64,000 nt of DNA from Nocardioides panzhihuensis. Lineage in GTDB: Bacteria; Actinomycetota; Actinomycetes; Propionibacteriales; Nocardioidaceae. A model generated the notes under the pieces. It saw nothing but the letters and a program-made list of their open reading frames with translations. It had not been told where the DNA came from and did no database searches. Each line of letters begins with the position of its first letter. The stretch's first letter is position 1. The stretch spans positions 29,025-93,024 of the forward strand of contig NZ_JACBZR010000002.1 of the NCBI RefSeq assembly GCF_013408335.1, read 5' to 3'. The position numbers and the translations under genes are program-made. This document shows positions 58,793 to 64,000 of this stretch, piece by piece.

Positions 58793-59623
58793 TCAGGTGT
58801 CGTCGGAATGGCGCCACACCTTGGTAGCCGAGACGAGCAAGATGAGGGCCAGTGCCCCGATCAGGGCAGGTCCAGCGACGTACTGCAGCAGCACACCGCC
58901 GGCCACGGCACCGGCGACGGAGCCTGCTCCCATGAGGGCCACGAACCGCAGGTTCGGCCGGAGCACGGTGAACCCACCATCGCGGCTGTAGCGCGTGAAG
59001 GCAACGAGCATGGTGGGGAGCGACACCAGCAGCGAGAGACTGCCGGCGAGCCTGATGTCGGCTCCGAAGAGCAGGACGATGGTGGGGATAAGGAGCTCGC
59101 CACCGGCGACGCCCATGAAGGCGGCGACCATGCCGATCAGCACGCCGGCGATGACGCCGGCGATGACTCGGGCCGCCGGCGGGAGGTCGAGGCTGCCGAG
59201 CTGGGCGTAGTGGGTGCCGGCGAGCACAAGGGCGATCGCCACGAGGAGAAGGGCAAGGACGCGGTGCAGGGTGCGTGAGTGCATCCGGGTGGCCCAGCCC
59301 GCGGCCGCCCAGGCGCCGACCAGGGACCCGGCGAGCAGGTTCACCACGATCCACCAGTGGCCGGCGACGTCGTCCCACGGGACGGCGAAGGCTCGGGCGG
59401 GCAGCGCCGCGATCACCACGACCAGGCTCATGGCCTTGTTCAAGATGACCGCCTGGAGTGCGGCGAACCCGAACAGCGCCATCAGCAGCGGCAACCGGAA
59501 CTCGGCGCCGCCCAGCCCGATGAGGCCACCGAGGATCCCGATCAGCGCTCCGGCCGCGAAAGGCCATGTCACCGACTGGCGGCGGGCGGTGACTCGCACC
59601 GCCGATGTCGTAGCGGCAGTCAT
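58793..59623 (-). CDS. TauE/SafE-family permease
   Basis: A 276-residue polytopic membrane protein: GALIGILGGLIGLGGAEFRL near the N-terminus, and a second half repeat IGMVAAFMGVAGGELLIPTI, with about eight TM segments. TauE/SafE proteins export sulfite or sulfonates, and some act next to metal genes. It is followed by no gene in the window on this strand. ATG at 59623. Confidence 0.85.
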   Translation of the reverse strand: MTAATTSAVRVTARRQSVTWPFAAGALIGILGGLIGLGGAEFRLPLLMALFGFAALQAVILNKAMSLVVVIAALPARAFAVPWDDVAGHWWIVVNLLAGSLVGAWAAAGWATRMHSRTLHRVLALLLVAIALVLAGTHYAQLGSLDLPPAARVIAGVIAGVLIGMVAAFMGVAGGELLIPTIVLLFGADIRLAGSLSLLVSLPTMLVAFTRYSRDGGFTVLRPNLRFVALMGAGSVAGAVAGGVLLQYVAGPALIGALALILLVSATKVWRHSDDT

Positions 59624-59717
59624 GCAAGCCAGTGTGACGGACCACGCCGGACACCGGCCCGAGCCTCACCCCTACTTGCGACGACTGGCCCCAGCACCGC
59701 CGTCCTACCGGCCTGCG

Positions 59718-59741
59718 GAGGGGGCCGCGGGTGGCCCCCTC
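59718..59741. terminator. Hairpin terminator after the Cys-rich peptide
   Basis: GAGGGGGCC / GGCCCCCTC, 9 perfect pairs, 6-nt loop, 12 nt beyond the stop at 59753. Confidence 0.75.
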
Positions 59742-59752
59742 CCCGTGCGAGA

Positions 59753-59827
59753 TCAGCAGTCGCAGCCGCACTCCTCGGGCGGGCAGGTCGGATCGTCGCA
59801 ACAGTCGATGGTCACGTGCTTGATCAT
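59753..59827 (-). CDS. 24-residue Cys-rich peptide coupled to a merR remnant
   Basis: Too short for most gene finders. It has six Cys in 24 residues: MIKHVTIDCC, DDPTC, then C-x-C-x-C at the end (EECGCDC). The ATG overlaps the merR stop (ATGA) with GGGAGGTGACGAC upstream, a good ribosome site. A terminator follows at once. Metallothionein-like metal buffering is plausible from the Cys pattern and the MerR context. Confidence 0.6.
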   Translation of the reverse strand: MIKHVTIDCCDDPTCPPEECGCDC

Positions 59828-60139
59828 GAGTCGTCACCTCCCTTCGTTGGGCGCCATGTCCCCGGCGTCGGCGGGGGACAGTCTCCGGCAGGAAGGGCTT
59901 CTTGCATGGCGGCCATCTCGGTGCGCAGGGACGTCAGCCGGGCAATCTGGGTGTCGATCTCGGCTATCCGGCGGGCGAGCAGTTGCTCGGCCGGTTCGCA
60001 CGGACACTCGCCGGTATCCCGCACAGACAGCAGGTCGCGGATGTCGGTCAATGTCAGGCCGAGGCGTTGGGCGCCCTGGATGAAGTTCAGACGGTCGATG
60101 GCAGCGTCGTCGTACTCGCGATAACCGGCCGGGGTGCGC
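59824..60139 (-). pseudogene. MerR-family regulator lacking its DNA-binding head
   Basis: Reads PRTPAGYREYDDAAIDRLNF, IQGAQRLGLTLTDIRDLLSV, dimer helix and Cys residues (TGECPCEPAEQLL, AGDCPPPTPG), as in metal-sensing MerR proteins. The first 45 or so codons, including the HTH, are missing: the promoter joins directly to codon 46, with a TGA in frame. A TTG within could start a 75-residue remnant. Confidence 0.8.
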
Positions 60140-60143
60140 GGTC

Positions 60144-60175
60144 ACGCTAAACCTTGGAGCCGACTCCAGAGTCAA
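60144..60175 (-). promoter_or_regulatory. MerR-type stretched promoter fused to the truncated gene
   Basis: Minus strand TTGACT, 20 nt, TAGCGT, with a dyad TGGAG-N4-CTCCA in the spacer. This is the ZntR/MerR kind of promoter. It lies directly against the merR deletion point, so it could still drive the remnant and the Cys peptide. Confidence 0.7.
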
Positions 60176-60179
60176 GCCG

Positions 60180-60565
60180 TCGGTCGCGACCTTCCAGCCA
60201 GCACTGTTTGCCAAGCCGAGTCTGCGCGGCTGACTGCCCCAGGGGCCACCGGTGTCCGCGGCGTAGCCGGCCTCAGCGAACCCGTTGAGCGCGGTGACGC
60301 ATTGGGCGATGGTTCAGCGCACCGAGTTGCGGACGGGGGTTTAGAACGCGTGGCGGTCGTGCGTACCGCGGGGGCTCGAAAATGGCCGATTCTGGACGGC
60401 AGCGGCCTCCCCCCGATCGGGTATTGGCACCAATAGCGATTGCGAGGACGGACAGTCCGGCCTACGTTCAAGGCCGGGCCAAGCCATCCCTTCGCAAAGG
60501 CCACACATACCCAGGTGGTCGCGGCAGGCCCGCGCGTGGGGCCGCTCTGAAGTTCATGGCCTAGA
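60180..60565. other. Intergenic, no supported gene
   Basis: No open frame with a ribosome site or family signature. Composition is mixed and it ends at the IS insertion point. It may be debris of an older insertion. Confidence 0.4.
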
Positions 60566-61693
60566 TGTGATGCCCAGGCACGTTGGTCGAGATCGTGTGA
60601 CGACACGATCTGAGGTGTAGATGGGTGAAGGCCTCCCTGGTGTGGAGTGGAGCTGTCTAGGAACCAGTGCCGCCACCAGGAGATGCCTTCATGTCCCACG
60701 CTACCCATGCCAACGCGGCTTTGACCCCTCGCGCCCGCCTGCGACTCGCCCGTTTGATCGTCGAGGACGGCTGGCCGCCCGCTCGCGCCGCTGAGCGATA
60801 CGACGTCTCTTGGCGTACGGCGAAGAAGTGGGCTGACCGCTACCGCGACGAGGGGCCGGCCGGGATGCTGGACCGGTCCTCGGCGCCACACCATCAGCCG
60901 AACCGGACACCGGCACCCGTGGTCCGCAAGATCGTGCACCTGCGCTGGAAGCAGCGACTCGGACCGGTCGAGATCGCCAGCCGACTCGACATGCCTTCCT
61001 CGACCGTTCACGCCGTCTTGGTCCGCTGCCGGATCAACCGCCTGACTCACATCGATCGGGCCACCGGCGAACCGATCCGCCGCTACGAGCACGAGAAGCC
61101 GGGCCACCTGATTCACGTCGACGTCAAGAAGCTCGGCAAGATCCCCGACGGCGGCGGCTGGCGCTACGTCGGTCGCCACCAGGGCAGGCGGAACAAGGCC
61201 CTCACCGCCGAGCGGACCGGACAGCGCAGCAAGCGGTTCGATCCACTGACGGGGACCTGCTATCTGCACACCGTGATCGACGACCACTCCCGCGTCGCCT
61301 ACGTCGAAGCCCACGACGACGAGACCAAGGAGACCGCGACCGAGGTCCTCAAGAACGCGGTCGCCTGGTTCGCAGAACGCGGCGTCACCGTGACCAGGGT
61401 TCTCAGCGACAACGGCAGCTGCTACCGCAGCCGCATGTGGCTCGAGACCTGCGCGAACCTCGGGATCGTCCCGAAGAAGACCCGTCCCTACCGGCCACAG
61501 ACCAACGGGAAGATCGAGCGCTTCCACCGCACCCTGGCCGAGGGCTGGGCATTCAAGAAGTTCTACAACTCCGAGTCAGCCCGACTCGCGGCTCTGCCAG
61601 CATGGGTCCACGAATACAACCACCACCGGCCCCACTCAGCAATCGGGAAGGCCGCACCCATCACCCGGTTGAACAACCTGGCTGGGCATCACA
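60566..61693 (+). mobile_element. IS481-family insertion sequence, right copy
   Basis: Terminal inverted repeats TGTGATGCCCAGGCACGTTG (left) and TGTGATGCCCAGCCAGGTTG (complement of the right end). Flanked by a 6-bp duplication CCTAGA (60560-60565 and 61694-61699). It is a different member from the 7478-8558 copy but uses the same kind of target (S-CTAGA). Confidence 0.87.
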
Positions 61694-61698
61694 CCTAG
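60691..61698 (+). CDS. IS481-type transposase (intact)
   Basis: A 335-residue DDE transposase. HTH (AAERYDVSWRTAKKWADRYR), rve core (HVDVKKLGKIPDGGG, VIDDHSRVAYVEAH, LSDNGSCYR, PYRPQTNGKIERFHRTL) with D, D and E in place, and EYNHHRPHSAIGKAAPITRL at the end. Its TAG stop (61696-61698) lies outside the right inverted repeat, inside the CCTAGA target copy. So the host target supplies the stop codon. Confidence 0.93.
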   Translation: MSHATHANAALTPRARLRLARLIVEDGWPPARAAERYDVSWRTAKKWADRYRDEGPAGMLDRSSAPHHQPNRTPAPVVRKIVHLRWKQRLGPVEIASRLDMPSSTVHAVLVRCRINRLTHIDRATGEPIRRYEHEKPGHLIHVDVKKLGKIPDGGGWRYVGRHQGRRNKALTAERTGQRSKRFDPLTGTCYLHTVIDDHSRVAYVEAHDDETKETATEVLKNAVAWFAERGVTVTRVLSDNGSCYRSRMWLETCANLGIVPKKTRPYRPQTNGKIERFHRTLAEGWAFKKFYNSESARLAALPAWVHEYNHHRPHSAIGKAAPITRLNNLAGHHT

Positions 61699-61699
61699 A

Positions 61700-62005
61700 G
61701 CGGCCCCGCCCCCATGCCTCACCACCGGCCCTGAGGTGCTCAGCGCGACCCTTCGCCGTTTTCGCGACGCACGCGAGCTCCTCGGCCTCGCGCATCCGAG
61801 GCGCAGGCGTGGGTACCGTGGCGCATCAATAGTGCGGTCTGGGTGCCTACTCCCCTGCAGTTTCTCGGGAGCGTGACACCACGATGTGCGCCATCGGCCG
61901 CGGGCCCCGGCACAGACCTGGGGCTCGCGGTCCTCGTTTTGCCCCTGCTCCCCGACCCGCTCCCCGGGATGTGCCGAGAGAGCGTTCGACTTCGGCCGTT
62001 TCTGG
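61700..62005. other. Intergenic gap, no supported gene
   Basis: No open frame with family support. It separates the IS from the CDF gene (convergent). Confidence 0.4.
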
Positions 62006-62731
62006 TCACGCCTTCTCGCTGGCGCAGCATCCGTCCGAGCAGCTCGTGCTGGCTGAATCTGCGGGGATGGAGCCAGCAGGGGTGGGGCCGCAGGCGCAGC
62101 CTTCTCCTCGCCAGGCCTCCAGGCCCTCGCGCACGGCGACGGCGGCGATGATCAGGCCGGCAATGGGGTCGGCCCAGGACCAGCCCAGGGTGGTGTTGAG
62201 GAGGAGGCCGGCCAGCAGCACCGCGGAGAGGTAGGTGCACAACAGGGTTTGGGTGGAGTCGGCCACCACCGCGTTGGATCCGAGGCTCTTGCCGGTGCGG
62301 CGTTGTGCCCACGACAGGAACGGCATGATCACCAGTGAGGCCGCGGCGAGGGCGATCCCGACTGTGGAGTGGTCGGGTTCGTGGCCACCGATCAGAGCCC
62401 GAGCCGATTCGAAGGTGACATAGGCGGCCAGGGCGAAGAAGGAGAGCGCCATCAGGCGCAGCGCTCGCCGTTCTCGGGACTCGGGCAGTGGGTGGCGGAA
62501 TTGCCACAGGATGATCAGCCCGCTGCTGACCTCCACGACCGAGTCCAGCCCGAACCCGACCAGGGCGATCGAGCCGGCCACCAGTCCAGCGCTGATGGCA
62601 ATGACCGCCTCGATGAGGTTGTAGGTCACGGATGCGGCCGCAAGCAGCTGGGCACGGCGGCCGAGCTGCTGCCGACGCTTCGGATCCTCGACGTAGGTCA
62701 CCGCGTGCACGTGGTCGGCGAGAGTGCTCAT
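62006..62731 (-). CDS. CDF-like cation efflux protein
   Basis: A 241-residue membrane protein. TM segments LLAAASVTYNLIEAVIAISA, SIALVGFGLDSVVEVSSGLI with the D-x3-E metal pair, AALIGGHEPD, VVADSTQTLLCTYLSAVLLA, WADPIAGLIIAAVAVREG with HxxxD-like ADS/ADP sites. It ends in a Cys-rich tail (CACGPTPAG, TSCSDGCCASEKA). This matches cation diffusion facilitator exporters lacking the long cytoplasmic domain. Coupled to the CmtR-like repressor by ATGA. Confidence 0.85.
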   Translation of the reverse strand: MSTLADHVHAVTYVEDPKRRQQLGRRAQLLAAASVTYNLIEAVIAISAGLVAGSIALVGFGLDSVVEVSSGLIILWQFRHPLPESRERRALRLMALSFFALAAYVTFESARALIGGHEPDHSTVGIALAAASLVIMPFLSWAQRRTGKSLGSNAVVADSTQTLLCTYLSAVLLAGLLLNTTLGWSWADPIAGLIIAAVAVREGLEAWRGEGCACGPTPAGSIPADSASTSCSDGCCASEKA

Positions 62732-63111
62732 CGGTTCGCCTCTTCGCCGTAGGTGGGACACAGAGCGACGGCGTCGCCAGTGGCGGCCAGGAGCTCTTCG
62801 GCCGCGGCGAAGAGCTTCAGCACCGCCTGCGGGTGCGCCAGGGAGAAGACCGAGGACCGCCCGGATGGATGGGACTCGGCCAGGCCACAGTCCCGCAGAC
62901 AGGCGAGGTGCTTGGACACCGTGGACTGCGCCAGGCCGAGGTGTGCTGTCAGTTCGGCCACGTTGTGCTCACCCAGCAGCAGATGGCGCAAGATCGCCAC
63001 TCTCGAGGGATCACCCATCCCTCGGAACAGACAGGCTGCAGCCCGGCCAGCGGCCGCCTCGTCGACCTCATGCGCGTCGACCGGCGCCGCACTCTTCTCT
63101 ATCATCGCCAT
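62728..63111 (-). CDS. ArsR/SmtB regulator with CmtR-type metal ligands
   Basis: A 127-residue repressor: LFRGMGDPSRVAILRHLLLG, AELTAHLGLAQSTVSKHLAC, LRDCGLAESH, and ALCPTYGEE at the end. The C-x3-C in the recognition helix (ACLRDCG) and the single C-terminal Cys reproduce the CmtR Cd/Pb site. The start ATG (63111, or 63105) lies inside the operator, 6 nt from the -10: leaderless. Operon with the CDF exporter. Confidence 0.85.
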   Translation of the reverse strand: MAMIEKSAAPVDAHEVDEAAAGRAAACLFRGMGDPSRVAILRHLLLGEHNVAELTAHLGLAQSTVSKHLACLRDCGLAESHPSGRSSVFSLAHPQAVLKLFAAAEELLAATGDAVALCPTYGEEANR

Positions 63112-63148
63112 TCGGCGATAATAGAGTCAATTGGCGCTGATTTGTCAA
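63100..63148 (-). promoter_or_regulatory. Promoter/operator of the CmtR-like/CDF operon
   Basis: TGTCAA complement TTGACA, 19 nt, TATTAT on the minus strand. The palindrome TATCATCGCC-ATTC-GGCGATAATA covers the -10 and the start codon (63100-63123), so repressor binding blocks initiation directly. Confidence 0.7.
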
Positions 63149-63203
63149 GGCCTGCTGCGACAGCAAACGGCCGATTTCCGAACACCCCTCTCCTTCCGAC
63201 GAC

Positions 63204-63235
63204 TTGCAACTTGTACCTGGGTCCAGGTTTACGGT
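63204..63235 (+). promoter_or_regulatory. MerR-type stretched promoter
   Basis: TTGCAA, 20 nt, TACGGT on the plus strand, spacer dyad ACCTGG-GT-CCAGGT. The -10 ends 6 nt before ATG 63242, leaderless. The MerR gene downstream would regulate it. Confidence 0.68.
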
Positions 63236-63241
63236 TGCCGC

Positions 63242-63565
63242 ATGGAGACCTTGCTGAACACCGATGCCTGCACGATGCCTACCACCGAGCGGCCATTGCG
63301 GCTGGCAGAGTTCGATGCGTTGTTCGCTTCCACCGTCCGTAGCGTCGAGCGGCGCGGCGACGAGGTACGGATGCGCCTTGCCGGCGAGGACGGCCTCGCC
63401 GAGCGGGTCCGTGCCCTGACGGCCCGCGAGACGTCGTGCTGCTCGTTCTTCGCCTTCACCGTCGAGGGCACCGACCAGGACCTCACCCTGGACATCTCGG
63501 TGCCGCCGGCCCGCCAGGAAATCCTCGACGCACTGGCCGAGCGAGCCCGGGAGCTGGCGGCGTGA
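63242..63565 (+). CDS. Small protein with a CCSFF motif, upstream of a MerR gene
   Basis: A 107-residue protein: LRLAEFDALFASTVRSVERR, ARETSCCSFFAFTVEGTDQD, and helical C-terminus. The Cys-Cys-Ser-Phe-Phe motif is seen in small proteins beside MerR-type metal regulators. The stop overlaps the MerR start (GTGA). Role probably metal binding or reporting; unknown. Confidence 0.65.
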   Translation: METLLNTDACTMPTTERPLRLAEFDALFASTVRSVERRGDEVRMRLAGEDGLAERVRALTARETSCCSFFAFTVEGTDQDLTLDISVPPARQEILDALAERARELAA

Positions 63566-63984
63566 GCCTGCGGATCAACGATGTCGCCCAGGCGGCCGGC
63601 GTCAACCGCGAGACGCTGCGCTACTACGAGCGGCGCGGGCTGATCGAACAGCCCGAGCGCAGCCCCGGCGGCCACCGGCTCTACGACGAGCGGGCCGTGC
63701 AGACACTGCGGATCATCAAGGCCGCACAACGGCTCGGGTTCACCCTCGACGAGGCGGCCGACCTGATCGAGGTGGGCCGCCGACGCGGCCGCGACTCCGG
63801 GCTCCAGGCGCGCGCCCAAGCCAAGCTCCTCGAGGTCGAGGCCCGCATGGCCGACCTCGCCGCGATCCGGGACAACCTACGAGCTGCGCTCGAGGCCGGC
63901 TGTGATGACCTGCACCAGTGCGCGAGCAGCGACTGCTGCCCGCTGCCCTTCGTCGAGATCACCACCCGAAAGGCCGACGCATGA
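63562..63984 (+). CDS. MerR-family metalloregulator
   Basis: A 140-residue regulator: SLRINDVAQAAGVNRETLRY, YERRGLIEQPERSPGGHRLY, long dimer helix, then CDDLHQCASSDCCPLPF as a Cys-rich metal site. Mercury-type Cys spacing is suggestive but not exact. GTG start, coupled upstream (GTGA) and downstream (ATGA). Confidence 0.87.
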   Translation: MSLRINDVAQAAGVNRETLRYYERRGLIEQPERSPGGHRLYDERAVQTLRIIKAAQRLGFTLDEAADLIEVGRRRGRDSGLQARAQAKLLEVEARMADLAAIRDNLRAALEAGCDDLHQCASSDCCPLPFVEITTRKADA

Positions 63985-64000
63985 GCACGAGGATCAAGAA
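63981..64000 (+). CDS. Start of a gene running off the window
   Basis: ATG overlapping the MerR stop, six codons (MSTRIK) visible. It is the third gene of the MerR operon; identity cannot be read. Confidence 0.5.

Noticed and set aside
60134..60436. A plus-strand gene after the merR promoter
   Set aside because: No ribosome site or family; it crosses the MerR promoter dyad.
1..64000. tRNA, rRNA or CRISPR arrays
   Set aside because: No cloverleaf or conserved rRNA segment, and no regularly spaced identical repeats with unique spacers. The parS array is degenerate and unspaced.

Overview
The window is high-GC actinobacterial DNA. GTG and TTG starts, ATGA/GTGA overlaps between genes, putative leaderless promoters and Nocardioides/Streptomyces-type conjugation proteins all point that way. 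Its content is that of a large conjugative, probably low-copy, plasmid or a plasmid-like integrated element. It has an SSB, ParA with a small centromere-binding partner, a ParB-like protein, a primase-polymerase-type replication protein, a complete actinobacterial type IV secretion operon, a MobC/relaxase pair, and several layers of heavy-metal and mobile-element cargo. The host genus is inferred from gene style only.

Layout. 0-13.4 kb is the maintenance region: SSB (119-469), a three-gene orphan operon (2087 to 543, minus), a coiled-coil protein, parB-like/parA with a repeat-rich centromere (4811-5390), a large ParB-like gene, a roughly 215 bp imperfect palindrome, an IS481-type element with a nonsense mutation (7478-8558), an orphan gene, a frameshifted DUF1016 nuclease, the replication/primase gene and two small regulators. 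13.4-28.1 kb is one long plus-strand conjugation operon behind a perfect palindromic operator (13439-13459). It runs pilin-like protein, VirB8-like, VirB6/TrbL-like, SCO6880-like, VirB4-like ATPase, VirD4-like coupling protein, DUF4913, a lipoprotein, a three-domain EEP/lysozyme/M23 protein, SpdB-like, GNAT and a membrane protein, and ends at a strong terminator (28064-28092). 28.1-36.6 kb is a chromate-resistance cassette (DUF1259 lipoprotein, ChrB-type proteins, ChrA, an IstB relic, Mqo, LysR) bracketed by two oppositely oriented Tn3-family transposase remnants. 36.6-43.5 kb is the mobilisation module (MobC, relaxase, accessory genes) with a candidate oriT at 42411-42978. 43.5-47.2 kb holds regulators and orphan genes (HAD, GntR, TetR). 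47.3-50.4 kb is a mercury operon (merB, merA, divergent merR). 50.5-58.7 kb is a recombination and accessory zone: resolvase relic, an intact and a broken tyrosine recombinase, decayed paralogue copies, a PIN/HTH pair and an EACC1-like protein. 58.8-64 kb carries a TauE/SafE permease, a 24-codon Cys-rich peptide coupled to a decapitated merR, a second IS481-type element, a CmtR-like/CDF efflux pair, and a MerR operon that runs off the end.

The least expected pattern is regulatory. Four unlinked orphan genes (starting at 2087, 9260, 54924 and 58599, all minus) carry an upstream match, or near match, to the PafBC/RecA-NDp DNA-damage promoter (TGTCRGTG-N8-TAnnnT). In three of them the -10 lies 6-7 nt from the start codon, as in leaderless transcripts. 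One of these genes heads a three-gene operon that includes a multi-pass membrane protein. This is the best candidate for an undescribed stress- or conflict-response system here. Functions of these genes are inferred from context and architecture only.
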